64,000 bases of DNA, from contig JAJTWR010000208.1 in NCBI GenBank assembly GCA_021613335.1, positions 1-64,000 of the forward strand, read 5' to 3'. The translations under genes and the position numbers were made by a program. This stretch comes from Whitmania pigra. Lineage: Eukaryota > Annelida > Clitellata > Hirudinida > Haemopidae. This document shows, one piece after another, positions 21,299 to 33,419 of this stretch. Position 1 is the first letter of the stretch, and each line of letters opens with the position of its first letter. Below the pieces are notes generated by a model. That model was not told the DNA's origin, searched no databases, and worked only from the letters and a program-made list of their open reading frames with translations.

Positions 21299-22200
21299 AT
21301 GGCCGAAGGTGTTCGGACCAGAAGAGACGTTAAGTTTGAGGTTGAAATTGCATCGAAACTAGGGCTACATTTGTGCGAAAAGTGCTGCAAAGAAAATATG
21401 GATCAAATTAAAAGACTAGCTAGCTCCTCGAAGTTGGAAGAAACTACAGAGATGATTTTGTGTGACATACACGATTTGACAACCGAAGTAAAAAAAATCA
21501 CCAGTGAAAGAACAGAAAGAGAAGACAAATTAAATGCACAATTGACAGAATGGAAAAATAAGTTAGAAAAGATGAGCGCTGAATTTTTGGAGTTAAAGCA
21601 AAAATTTGACAGCTTTGTGAATTCAAACACAGAGAAAGAAATCAAATGGTCCAATGGATTTGACCAATTAAGTACTAAAGTTGAAAGTTTAAAAGTCCCA
21701 GACATAACAGACAAAGAATTAACAAAAAGATGGTCTGACTTATTCAGGGAGAATGTTGCTGAAATTAAAGATGATATGAAAACTGTGCAAAGGGCAGTAA
21801 TTGATACAAAACAATCAATGGACATTACAGCAGACAGAAGCTCTAGAAGGAACAATTTAGTTATTTATAACTTGCCAGAGGATGAAAAAGAGGCCAGATA
21901 AAGATAAAGATTGCCTTGTTGAATTGGCTAAAGAGTTTGGCCTGGAGTTTGATTACAATAGAGATGTTTCCTCCATGGCTAGAATGGGTAGGAAAAGTGA
22001 AGACAGAAAAGATGCAGACCACTGATGGTCAAGTTTTATAGTTACACAACAAAGAATATGATTCTTGAAAGTTGTTACAAACTCAAAAAGATGCAGAAGT
22101 TTAAATCATTAATTGTAAGCCATGACCTCTCCAAAGAAGATAGGGAGCAGTGTAGAATGCTGATAAAAAAAGGCTAAGCAGGAAAAAGAAAAATCAGGTG
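21299..22200 (+). pseudogene. ORF1 of the R4-like element (coiled coil plus RRM-like)
   Basis: The ATG at 21299 opens MAEGVRTRRDVKFEVEIASK. Residues 60-130 are heptad-rich and charged, a likely coiled coil. Near residue 190 comes RSSRRNNLVIYNLPEDEKEA, the entry to the RRM-like domain of L1-type ORF1 proteins (Transposase_22 group). A stop at 21901 (from AAG to TAA or a frameshift) interrupts it. The frame continues as KDCLVELAKEFGLEFDY, then KFYSYTTKNMILESCYK. The presumed role is binding the element RNA as a trimer. A CEKCC motif at residues 31-35 is unusual. Confidence 0.72.
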
Positions 22201-22376
22201 AGGTGAAAAGTTTATTTACAAAGTCAGAGGAGATCCAGGGTCCTTCTATGTTGTCACAGTTAGAAGGCCAAATTTTTTGTAATGAAAGAGTCAAAAGCAA
22301 ATAGTGAAATGAAAAGAGACAGCAAGATAAATACAACACCCTGTGCTAGCATCTCACAGAACAGAAGACAGAAATG

Positions 22377-25300
22377 AACAAAAGAACAATATAAAGAAAT
22401 TATCTCGGCATATCATTACGCAATAAAGACTGGAAACAAAGGAGTAACTTTGGATACATATAAAATATGGAGAGTAAGAAACCCTGACATCTTTCCAGGA
22501 ATGAATGCAAAAAATCTGAGTAACCAAAGGCGGTTCATTATAAAAGAAAACAAACTCACAGCATCAGAGATAGAAGAAATCGTTTCTGATATTGAGTCCA
22601 AGATCTTGAATAACAATATTGGTGCTGTAGGTAATTCAACAAGGTACCTGAGAGCTGATGTGCAAATGGTTGATGCAGTTGAAAGTAACAATGCTGAACA
22701 ATCAGGTATGGAAGAATTGTTGGATATGGAAAATAAAATTACTGCACGTTTGAATGAGATCAAAAAGTATGAAATCTGTGATAGAAAATGCCTAAGCAAA
22801 ATCAAAAACATAAAACGGACTACCAAAAAAGAGTTAGCAAATAAAGTCCTTAGCAAACTTGCAGCTGAAAAAAGCTTGAATATCACAGAAATAAATGAAC
22901 TAATGTATGCCACAGCTGCAGTGATTGCAAATGTGAAAACTGAACAACCAAAAATTCAGGTGAGAGGCACGGGATGGAGAGAAAGAACCAAAAAGTGATC
23001 AATGAATGTAGAAAAGACCTCATACATAAAGGAATTTAAACAAAGGAAATCTGATAAAAAAAAGTAAAGTTGAAGCCAGGATGAAAGTATTATTAGATCA
23101 TTGTCAAAAAATCAACAAAACAAAACATTTAAAAATGATGCCAAAAGATTTTATAGAGAAATGACTTCAAACCAAATTAAAGTTACTGACCCACCTGACA
23201 AGGAAGGAATTGAAAAGTTTTGGAAAGGAATATTAGAAAAAGAAGTTAGCCATAACTCCGAAGCAAATTGGATTAGTGATGAAGAAGCACTATACAATGA
23301 AATAAATCAACTTGAATGGAAAGAACTTGAAATAAATGAATTGACAACAGTGATCAAATTCTCTCACAACTGGAAGGCACCAGGAATTGATAAAGTTCAT
23401 AACTTTTGGTTAAAGTATCTGATACCACTACACAAACAGTTGTTATGGGCATTTAACAAGATATTGAAAGAACCAGACAACATCCCTGGATGGATGACGG
23501 AAGGAACTGCATATTTAATACCAAAATCCAGAGAAACCAGAAATCCCAAAAATTATAGGCCCATAGCATGCTTGCCGACTACATATAAAATATTGACAGG
23601 AATCCTATGCAACCGAATATACAGTCATCTCCAAAATAATCAGATATTGCCAGAAGAACAAAAAGGTTGCAGAAAAGGAAGCAGAGGATGCGAAGACAGT
23701 TTAATGATTAGTCAAATGATTATGCAGAAGACAAAAAAAGGCAAACACGATTTAAATGTTGCATGGATCGATTACAAAAAGGCGTTTGACAGTGTCCCCC
23801 ATACCTGGATTACCCATGTTATGAGCATATACAAAGTTTCTGATGTCATCAGAAGATTTATGGAAAAATCTATGTTGCAGTGGCGCCTGACCTTGATATT
23901 GTATCATGAGGGAGGATATATAAAAACAGATAAAATCTCTATTAGAAGAGGCATATATTAGGGAGATTCGCTGTCACCGTTGATATTCTGTATGGCTATG
24001 ATCCCGCTATCGAGACGTCTTAATGCCGCAAAAATTGGCTACAAACAATGAAAAGAAGAAATCAGTCATCTATTCTATATGGACGATCTAAAGATATTTG
24101 CCAAAGATCACGAAAGTATGGAAAAGTGCATTAAAATTGTTGAGGAATTTAGTGAAGATATACGAATGGAATTTGGAATTGAAAAATGCGCAACTACTGA
24201 AATAAAAAAGGGCAAAGTTGCAAATGGGAAAGACATAAATATCAAGGAGGAAATTGTCATCCGATCATTAAAAACGGAGGAGTTCTATAAATATCTCGGC
24301 ATGGATGAGAAAAGCGAAAAGCGAAAATATGAAAGAGAAAGTGAAAAGGGAATATTTCTATCGTGTGAAGAAAATATTGAAAACTCAACTAAGTTCCAGA
24401 AACAAAATTATGGCTATTAATAGTCTTGCCACACCAGTCATGACATATAGTTTTGGAATTTTACCGTGGCTTAAAAGTGAAATAGATAAACTTGACAGGA
24501 AAACAAGAAAAGTATTAACAATAAATGGAATGCATCACCCGAGAGCGGACGTAGACAGACTGTATGTCAAACGAAAGGAAGGAGGAAGAGGCTTGCTCGA
24601 ACTGCAATCTCTTTATCGGCAAAGTATACTGAGCCTTGCAGTATATTTGCAGACAGAAAATAGCAGACTGATCCAAAGTGTGAAAAAGTGGGATGACGTC
24701 AAAAAGAAATATTCATTGCAAAAGGAAGCCGATAAAATCAGGACAAAATACAAACTAACAAATTTATCTGAAAATGGAAATCTTGTGTGTGAACTCAAAA
24801 CAAAAATAGAAAATGAAAGGATCTCCAAAATAACATCCAAACCACTCCACGGCAGGTTCTTCAAACAGCTACAAGAAACACATATCAATAAAGAATTGAC
24901 AGTAAAATGGCTAAACGATGGAAGAATGAAGGGAGAAACAGAAAGTCTTTTGATTGCTGCACAAGATCAAGCCCTGAATACAAGATTTCACCAACGACAT
25001 ATTCTCCATCAGCAGTTTGCCGGTTATGCTTTAAAGCTGAAGAGCATATTAGTCACTTATTGTCCGGGTGCGAGGCCCTAGCGGCAACGGAGTATTTGCA
25101 GAGGCATAACAGGGTGGCCGGGTATGTGCACTGGAGAATACTGATGCATCTTAAAGCACCAGTTGTTGAAAAATATTATCTGCACGAACCAGATAAAGTT
25201 GTAAAGACTGAAAATCAGGTGATCATGTGGGACCATGCGGTGACAACGGATAGAAAAGTTGTGGTCAACAGGCCTGATATAATAGTTCCGGATAACAAAA

Positions 25301-25581
25301 GAAAAGCGTGCTTAATAATAGATATAGCCATACCCGACGATGTGAACGTTTCAAAAAAAGAAACTGAAAAAAGATTGAAGTACCAAGACATAAAAATTGA
25401 AATTTCCAGAATGTGGCAAGTGAAAGCAAGAGTCATCGCGGTGGTGGTTGGGGCACTAGGAACAGTTTCAGACAATTTTAGGAAGGAAATTGAAAGCATA
25501 GAGGCGGGGCTTGTGGCGGAAGAGATTCAAAGTATTGCGTTGATGGGGACAGCACGAATTTTACGAAAAGTTTTAGGATGA
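22377..25581 (+). pseudogene. ORF2 of the R4-like element: RT, CCHC, restriction-like endonuclease
   Basis: It begins with an N-terminal segment (KGVTLDTYKIWRVRNPDIF) and a helical linker to 22998. After a frameshift the RT follows: NWKAPGIDKVHNFWLKYL, NPKNYRPIACLPTTYKIL, WIDYKKAFDSVPHTW, RRGIY-stop-GDSLSPL (a CAG-to-TAG type change at 23959) and YMDDLKIFAK (24.08 kb). The C-terminus has CRLCFKAEEHISHLLSGC (CCHC, about 25.05 kb) and NRPDIIVPDNKRKACLIIDI, where the PD...D pair is the PD-(D/E)XK core of the nicking endonuclease. Shifts near 23.05, 24.4 and 25.0 kb disable it. Lack of an APE domain supports R4/R2-type assignment. Confidence 0.87.
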
Positions 25582-25721
25582 AGGAAATTTCTTTTGGTTT
25601 AGTTAAGAACAGCCATTGCTTTTTGTTTGTTTGTTTTTTTCTGTATGTTATTGCCTAAGGTCTCTGGAAGAGACTTGGCATTTTTTTTGTCCCGGGACTC
25701 TCGAGATTTTTTTTGAATAAA

Positions 25722-25725
<4 letters not shown>

Positions 25726-25807
<82 letters not shown>

Positions 25808-25830
25808 TATAATAATAATAAGAGTGTAAA
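25726..25830. repeat. (TAA)n microsatellite between two LINEs
   Basis: About 100 bp of TAA with two ATATAA interruptions. It forms the 3' border of the R4-like element and the 5' border of LINE A. The Tyr/Ile-rich minus-strand frames here are artefacts of the repeat. Confidence 0.95.
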
Positions 25831-25951
25831 TAGAATTTTCTTTCTCCGGTTAAAAACCGCAACAAAACTCGTTCTAAATACTTTGTATAAATAAAGATTG
25901 ATTAAATTCGTTTGCTTGACTGAAATATTTCTGTTTGCTAAATAATTCGTC

Positions 25952-26692
25952 ATGGCGAAGTCGTTAACACCAGATTCGTTGGAACTCATTCTAAATTCGG
26001 TGATGAAGCACGCGAACGAAAATTCAATAAAGCTAATAAAGCAGTTAAACGATCATATGGCTAATGCTATCAACCAGATGAATGTCAATATGAGCAAAAT
26101 GTTAGAAACTTTTTCGACTACGGTGCAGGTAATGGTTTCTCAAGTTTCCAAAACTATATCTGAAACTCTCAATGAGATGACAAAGGCCATCATGTCCAGA
26201 TTTGAGGCGCTTGAGCAGACTATGCCAACTCGCCCGCCCAGCATGGATTTAACAGTGATAAAAAATGCCATGTGGGATGTCGAGAAAGAGAAACTGGAGA
26301 TAGCCAAACGTTCAAAAAATGTCATTATCACCGGTTTGCCATCTCAGCCCTCAGTAAATGACGATAGGTTTGTGCAAAGTTTCATTGAGCAAAATCTCAC
26401 TGTCAAACCTGACATTGCCAATGTACGTAGATTTGGAAAGGAACCTACAAACACCAAGCTCTGTGTCATTTTCATGAACCCAGAGGCAGTAGCTGATGTG
26501 ATTTCCTTGTCCCGAGTCCTCCACAGATCCATCCATCAGGAAAGTGTTCATGAATCGGGATCTAACTCCCAAAGAGGCTGAGGCCGCTTACCAGAAAAGA
26601 TGTGAAAAGAGATTAAAGGCTGCACAAGATTCTTCATCAGAGAAGTTGTCTTCAGTACTGGTACAGCCCAACATTCAGCTCTTTCGGAAATG
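25952..26692 (+). pseudogene. LINE A ORF1 (nucleic-acid chaperone type)
   Basis: From MAKSLTPDSLELILNSVMKH, a long amphipathic coiled coil (residues 20-80) leads to RSKNVIITGLPSQPS, the RRM-like segment of LINE ORF1 proteins. It then reads QNLTVKPDIANVRRFGKEPT. A frameshift near 26515 separates the C-terminal part (FMNRDLTPKEAEAAYQKRCE). LINE B keeps that part in frame as FMNYDLTPSEAEAAYQKRCQ, which confirms the shift is a lesion. There is no zinc knuckle. Confidence 0.82.
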
Positions 26693-29475
26693 AATCAAAG
26701 GCCTGGGCATTTACAAACATCCGAAGCATTGTAAATAAACGAGAAGAATTTACTTTATTTTTGAAGACTCATAATCTAGAGATTTTTGGTTTGGTTGAAA
26801 CATGGCTGAATCATGAACCAGATGGATTATTTCTCCCTATAGAATATCAAGCTTTTCGTTACGATAGAGGTTCTCGTGGTGGTGGTGTGGCCTTCATTGT
26901 TAAGAAGAATCTTAGAGTGAGACAAATCCCAATTCCACCTGAGTATAGCCATATTGAATTGTTATGTGTTGATATTTACACTGGCAGTTCAACCTGCAGG
27001 GCCATAATCTACTACAGACCAGGAGGATTTAATTCTGAATCTGTAGATTACACTCTAAAGAGCATCCAATGTCTCACCCACCTATGCAATAATAGAAAAC
27101 TAGTATGTAATATGGGTGACTTTAATCTTCCTGATAAGAACTGGAAAGATTGCTCTCATTCCGATAATGAAATATACAACTTATTTACCAACTTTATAGA
27201 TGAAATGGGTCTACATCAATTTGTTGAATTTCCAACTCGACAGTCAAACATCCTGGATCTACTCCTCTCGAATGATGCATGCTTTCTATCACAGATTGAA
27301 ATGATGCCCCCAATTGCTCAGAGTGACCACAACACCATAGTTTTTAAATCAAACCTCCCAAGGCAATCGACTATGCTCTACTGTCAACACTATAAACACA
27401 TAACCAAATCAGGTTATCGAGATCTCAATAATTACTTTTGTGAAATCAACTGGAATGACCTATTTCAATATTGCTTTTCTGTTGACGACTGCTGGAAAAT
27501 GTTTTTAAATATTGTGCAGAATGCCATTGATAGGATTACTCCTGAACGTAACCCTCCCATCACTGCCACCGGAACGACAAAACCATTATACCCTGACTTC
27601 ATTTTAAAGGCCCAGAGAATGAAACTCCTTGCCTTCCGTAAATGGCATTTAGGTGGGAGGATTGAGGACAAAAATCTCTTCGACAGGCTTTCAAGAAATC
27701 TAAAAAAAATCATTAAAGACCACCACAATTTACAAGAGAGTAGGCTTGCATCATCCGGAGATTTGGGACATTTCTACCGCTTTGTGAACAGAAAGCTATC
27801 GACACACAACCCAATACAGAAATTAAAAAAGCAAGATGAAACTTACACTTCAGATCCAATTGAAATGGCAAATATTTTTAACACCTACTTTTGTAGTGCA
27901 CTCACAACTGATGATGACTCAATTCCTACCTTAACTTCACGTACCAACAAGAAAATTGCCCAAATAACGTTTACTCCAGACCGTATTTACCAAACACTCC
28001 GCAATCTCAAGCTATCCCTCTCATCTGGTCCGGATAGAATAACAAATAACTTCCTCAGAAATTGTGCTACCGGTCTCTGCTTGCCACTCTGCCACATCTT
28101 CAGCTTCTCTTTCAATATGCACGAACTACCCCATGATTGGAGATCTGCTCATATAACCCCTATACATAAAAAAGGCGCCACTTCTGACCCCAGTAACTAC
28201 CGACCTATATCGATCACATCCTGTTGCTGCCGAGCAATGGAGCGGATGATTAACGAAGACATCTTGAATTACCTACAAGTCAACAATCTTATATCACCTG
28301 AACAACATGGCTTTCTTAACTCCAGATCAACATGAACAAACCTCATGGAATGCACAAACGACTGGTCCATGTCAATGCAGCAGGGCACCGACATCATATA
28401 CTTTGACTTCAGGAAGGCATTCGATTCAGTATCTCATCAAAAGCTGCTGATCAAACTTCGGGCTTATGGATTCTCAAACAGCCTGCTTTCGTGGCTCGAA
28501 GCATTCCTATCAAACCTATCCCAATCAGTCAAAATAAACGTCCATCTATCCATCAATGGCGATGTAATCAGTGGTGTGCCTCAAGGGAGTGTGCTCGGAC
28601 CTACGCTGTTCCTAATTTATATAAACGATGTTGCCGACACACTCGCTAAAAAATCTGTCAAATTAAAATTATTTGCAGATGATATCAAACTCTATTCAAA
28701 ATCTTCATCTCCTCAGAACTCTTCCTTGCAAACTGCAATCAACGAGTTGCTGCTAGGGAGCAATAAATGGCAATTACAGCTGGCTCCCGAAAAATGAATA
28801 CAAATTTCCATCAAGACATCGTGCATCAAGACTCCATCAAGCAACTACACAATTGCCTCACAAACCTTACCTGTATCAGATAGCGCCCGTGATCTTGGGG
28901 TGCTCATTGATAACACACTCACCTACAAAGCTCACATTAACACCATTGTCCATAAAGCATTTGTGAGGTTGAGACTACTCCTTAAATGCTTTCGTGCAAG
29001 ACACAAAAAAATTCTAACCAGAGCACATTGCATTTATGTCCGACCTATCCTCGAATATTGTTCCCCAATATGGAGCCCACATAGCAAGCAGCTCGTACGA
29101 AAGATCGAACGTGTCCAAAGATATTTTACAAGAACCATACCCGGATTTAGATCTCTCTGCCCTACCATACTAGATTACGGCTACTGAGACTCAATACTCT
29201 TGAACATAGACGACTTGTCAGCGACCTATGCTTCTGCTATAACGGGCTTGTTCAGTGCACAATTCCGGAATTCCCTTCGTTTCTTACATCAAGAACACGC
29301 GGTCAACTCCTTCGTCTACGACAAGAACAATGTTCCACCAAACACAGGCAACACTTCTTCATCAACCGAGTCGTCAAACCCTGGAACTCTCTACCCCCTG
29401 ACATCATTAATTCCTCAACATTTTCTCGCTTCAAATCCTGCCTGTCGCTCTTTAACCTCAATAGTTACCTCCTAA
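26693..29475 (+). pseudogene. LINE A ORF2: APE endonuclease and reverse transcriptase
   Basis: Endonuclease motifs: NIRSIVNKREEFTLFLKTH, GLVETWLN (catalytic Glu), RGSRGGGVAFIV, NMGDFNLPDKNW and QSDHNTIVF (catalytic His). RT motifs: SSGPDRITNNFLRNC, SNYRPISITSCCCRAMERMI, YFDFRKAFDSVSHQKLL, GVPQGSVLGPTLFLIYINDV and KLFADDIKLYS. A TGA at 28333-28335 and another at 28795-28797, then shifts near 29.18 kb, make it a pseudogene. There is no RNase H. It is Jockey/CR1-like overall. Confidence 0.9.
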
Positions 29476-29590
29476 TTAAGTGATCACTTAACCTTCTTAT
29501 CGTTGCACTCTGTTCTCGCGAACATCTAAAACCATTGTATATAATTGCGTAAGAGGTCATAGATGACCCTGCAATTTGTTTTGAAATAAA

Positions 29591-29892
<302 letters not shown>

Positions 29893-29934
29893 TATTTTAT
29901 ATTATATATTATATATGTTGAGGAGTTTATTACA

Positions 29935-32652
29935 TCAAGAGGTAGGGAGTTCCAGGGCTTGATGACCCGGTTGGTGAAAAAGTTCTATCTCTGATTGGTG
30001 AGACACTTCTCTTCTGGAAGCTAGAAACGTAGGGAACTCGGGAATTTTGCATATAGTATGGCCGTGGATTATTTTGTAACATAAGCATAAGTCACAGATG
30101 AGGCGACGATGTTCGAGGGTTTTGAGTCCGAGTTGTTTTAGTCTATTGTGATAGGGCAGTGCTCTGAGACCAGGAATCAATCTTGTGAAGTATTTTTGCA
30201 CCCTTTCTATTTTCATTGTAAGTTGTTTAGTGTGTGGGTTCCATATTGGGGAGCAATATTCGAGGATTGGCCGGACATAGGAGCAGTGTGCCTTGGTTAA
30301 AATGTTTTTGTTCCTGGTGCGAAAGCATTTGGAAATCAAGCGTAACCTCACAAATGCTTTGTGGATAATATTGCTGATGTGTGCCTTGTATGTAAGTTTG
30401 TCGTCGATGAGGACTCCAAGATCTCGTGTAGTTTCTAAGAGAGGTACTGTTTGGGAAGCAATTGTGTAATGTCTTGGTGGAGTTTTGGTACTGCCCTGAT
30501 GGATATTTGAATGCATTTTTCAGGAGCAAGCTGTAGTTGCAACTTGTTGCTCCATTACAAAAACTTTTCAATAGCAGACTGTGGGGAGGATCTATGAGGG
30601 AGTGATGATGCTGAGTACAGTTTGATGTCGTCAGCAAACAGTTTTGATTTGACGTGGTTATCGGTAAGCGTATCGGTAACATCGTTAATATATATGAGGA
30701 AAAGTGTAGGTCCGAGCACACTCCCTTGAGGCACGCCACTAACCACGTCCACTTCATTGGAAAGGTGGCCGTTAACTTTGACTGCCTGGGTTCGGTTGGA
30801 TAAGAAAGTCTCAAGCCATGAAAGTAGGTTGCCTGAGATGCCATATGCCTGAAGTTTAGACAGCAGTTTTTGGTGAGAGACCGAGTCCAAGGCTTTTCTA
30901 AAGTCAGAGTATATTATGTCTGTGCCCTGGCTCCTTCATACTGACCAATCATTTGTACATTCAATCAGGTTGGAGCATGTCGATCTGGAGTTTAAAAAGC
31001 CATGTTGTTCAGGTGATATAAGGTTGTTAGCTTGAAGGTAGTTTAAGATGTCTTTGTTAATCATCCGCTCCATTGCTCGGCAGCAGCAGGATGTGATTGA
31101 TATAGGTCGGTAGTTACTGGGGTCAGAAGTGGCAGCCTTTTTTATGTATAGGGGTTACGTGGGCAGATCTCCAATCAAGGGTAGTTCATGCATATTGAAG
31201 GAGAAGTTGAAGATATGGCAAAGTGGCAAACAGAGACCAGCAGCACAGTTTCTGAGGAGGGTGTTAGTGATTCCATCCGGACCAGATGAGAGGGACGGTT
31301 TGAGTTTGCGGAGTGTCTGGTATGTGCGATCAGGAGTGAACAATATTCGATAAATTTTTTTGCTGGTGCGTGGAGACATAGTATGGCATATACCATCATC
31401 GATTGTGAAAACACTGCAAAAGTACCTATTGAAAATATTAGCTATTTTCTCTGGATCTGATGTGAAGAGTCCATCTTCGGTTTTTAGCTCTTGCACGGAG
31501 TTGTGTGCTGAAAATTTGTTGTTGATGAAGCGGTAAAACTGTCCTAAATTACCGGACAATGCCAGTCTGCTCTCCTGGAGTTTGTGGTGTTCGTCTATGA
31601 CTTTCTTGAGTTTTCTAGAGAGAGCGTTGAAAATAACTTTGTCTTCGTTTCTTTTGCTTTGATGCCACTTACGAAAGGCTCTGAGCTTCAGTTTGTGGGC
31701 CTTTAAAATAAAGCTGGGGTAGGAAGGCTTGAGTGAATTGGTAGTGGTGTTAGGTTTGACACGTTCAGGAGCGATCCTATTTATGCCGTTGCTAACAACA
31801 CTCTCCAACAGTCATCAACAGAGAAGCAACTCGTTCCAATTTGTTTGGCAAAGGTAGATGTCTAGATTTTCATAGGCTGATTTGGTTAAGTGTCTGTAGC
31901 TTAGGTTATGAATTTTGACTGGTTGGGTTGCAAGATTCGTTGTGAAGACGATGGTGATATGGTCGCTCTGAGAGATTGCTAGCATTATCCTGATGTCTGA
32001 TATGAAACGTGAATCGTTGGAGAAGAGCAGGTCTAGGATGTTTGATTGTCGCGTTGGTGACTGGATGAATTGGTGAAATCTCGTTAAATAAGTTGATAAA
32101 TATTTTATAGATTTCATTGTTAGGGTGGGAGTAGTTTTGCCAGTTGACATACGGAAGGTTGAAATCTCCCATGACGCAAACCAGTCCAGTATTCCTGCAC
32201 AGATAGTCCAAACAGCAGACGCTTCTATTGGCGTACTCAATAGAATTTGAATTGAAACCAGTTGGTCTGTAATAGTTAATAACTCGGCAAGTTGAACAAG
32301 ACGTAAGAATATCAACACAGACTATTTCAATGAACTTGTACTCCAATGGTATGGGTATTTGTCGAACTTTGAGATTTTTCTTGATGAGTAGGGCTACACC
32401 TCCTCCGCGAGAGCCTCTGTCCCAACGAAAAGCCTGATACTCTTTTAACAGAAATAAGCCGTCGGATTTGCTGTTTAACCAAGTTTCAACCAAACCAAAA
32501 ACTTCTAGGTTGTGGCTTTTCAGAAACAAAGATAGTTCTTCTCTTTTGCTGATTAGGCTTCTGATATTTGTGGAAGCCCATGATTTTAGTTTATTTCCGA
32601 AAGTGCTGAGAGTTTGATTGTGTCTGAACCGCGGATGCCTTAGTTGAGCCAC
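29935..32652 (-). pseudogene. LINE B ORF2: endonuclease and reverse transcriptase
   Basis: Minus-strand endonuclease motifs are SWASTNIRSLISKREELSLF, GLVETWLNSKSDG, RGSRGGGVALLIKK and VMGDFNLPYVNWQ. RT pieces follow: SLSSGPDGITNTLLRNC (31.27 kb), then MDSVSHQKLLSKLQAYG, GVPQGSVLGPTLFLIYINDV and KLFADDIKLYS (30.89-30.62 kb). The post-RT region is at 30.52-29.94 kb (LGVLIDDKLTYKAHISNIIH). Frame changes at about 31.9, 31.1 and 30.5 kb disable it. Confidence 0.88.
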
Positions 32653-33337
32653 TCTGAAAAGTTTTCAGTTTTCTTTGGCATCTTTTCTGGTAGGCCGCTT
32701 CAGCTTCGCTGGGCGTCAAGTCATAATTCATGAACACATTTCGGACGGCAGCATCTTGGGAAATTCTGAGAATTCTGGACGACGAGATCAAGTCTCTTAC
32801 TGCCTCAGAGTTCGAAAGAGTGAGACAGAGCTTAGTATTAGTAGGATCTCTCCCAAAGCGGCGTATGTTTGTGATGGCAGGCTTCACAGTGAGATTCTGC
32901 TCGATGAAGTTTTGTACAAGTTTGCTATCATCGAGTGATGGCTTAGCTGGTAAGCCGGAAACAATGACATTTGTTGAGCGCTTGCTCTTCTCAACTCTTT
33001 CTTTTTCGACATTCCACAAGAGGTTCTTAATCTCTGCCAAATCTACGCTGGGGGCTCGAGTTATAAATGATTGTTCGAGAGTCTCCATCCTGGACAGAAA
33101 CGTTTTAGTCATCTCGTTCAGAGCGTTAGTCAAAGTTTTGGTTATTTGAGACATCATGACTTGAATTGTTGTTGAGAATGCTTCCAGCATCTTGTTCATA
33201 TTGGTGTTCATTTGGCCAATGGCATTTGTCATGTGTTCGCTCAACTGCTTTGTCAGGAGGTTCGAGTTTTCATTCGCTTGCTTCATGACAGCGTTCAGAA
33301 TATCCTCGAGGCTATCCGGCGTTAATGACCTCGCCAT
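32591..33337 (-). CDS. LINE B ORF1, apparently intact
   Basis: Starting at the MARSLTPDSL methionine (33337), the frame is open for about 249 residues to the stop at 32591. It comprises an N-terminal coiled coil (NTNMNKMLEAFSTTIQVMMS), an RRM-like segment (STNVIVSGLPAKPSLDD) and a basic C-terminus (AEAAYQKRCQRKLKTFQSGS). I preferred this start over 33382 because LINE A ORF1 begins at the homologous MAKSLTPD. It ends HFRK, like LINE A. It overlaps the start of the ORF2 frame by ~60 bases. Confidence 0.75.
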   Translation of the reverse strand: MARSLTPDSLEDILNAVMKQANENSNLLTKQLSEHMTNAIGQMNTNMNKMLEAFSTTIQVMMSQITKTLTNALNEMTKTFLSRMETLEQSFITRAPSVDLAEIKNLLWNVEKERVEKSKRSTNVIVSGLPAKPSLDDSKLVQNFIEQNLTVKPAITNIRRFGRDPTNTKLCLTLSNSEAVRDLISSSRILRISQDAAVRNVFMNYDLTPSEAEAAYQKRCQRKLKTFQSGSTKASAVQTQSNSQHFRK

Positions 33338-33419
33338 TTCAAACAAACTTACCGAATTAGTGTATTTCAGTGAGAACAACAAACGTAGACAATTAGCTGT
33401 AGGTATATTCTATTTATAA

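Larger units (their letters stand above)
21111..25725 (+). mobile_element. R4/Dong-like LINE inserted in a TAA microsatellite
   Basis: A non-LTR retrotransposon between two TAA tracts. It has a coiled-coil ORF1, a reverse transcriptase, and a C-terminal CCHC motif plus restriction-like endonuclease instead of an N-terminal APE domain. The 3' end runs into AATAAAAATAATAATAAT. From knowledge of the family, Dong elements of the R4 clade insert specifically into TAA repeats, which fits this location. Several stops and frameshifts make this copy inactive. Confidence 0.82.
25831..29590 (+). mobile_element. Jockey/CR1-type LINE A, near full length
   Basis: It starts right after a TAA tract and ends AAATAAAATAAATAAATAAA into the next one. 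It has two ORFs (ORF1 25952-26692, ORF2 about 26690-29475). Its sister, LINE B (29925-33400), lies tail to tail with it. The 3' tail is TAA/TAAA-like, so a pre-existing TAA target cannot be told from a self-made tail at this end. Confidence 0.88.
29925..33400 (-). mobile_element. Jockey/CR1-type LINE B, inverted relative to LINE A
   Basis: It is the same family as LINE A by ORF1 and ORF2 alignment, with many substitutions. On its 3' side it stops within the last part of ORF2 at about 29925 and lacks the 3' UTR that LINE A has. 3' truncation is unusual for a LINE and suggests rearrangement through the TAA tract. There is no TAA tract at its 5' end. Confidence 0.85.

Noticed and set aside
22416..22913. 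165-residue minus-strand open frame
   Set aside because: It is the antisense shadow of the R4-like ORF2 N-terminal region, with no motif of its own.
25599..25989. Two minus-strand frames rich in Tyr, Ile and Leu
   Set aside because: They are translations of the TAA microsatellite in two frames, with no support as proteins.
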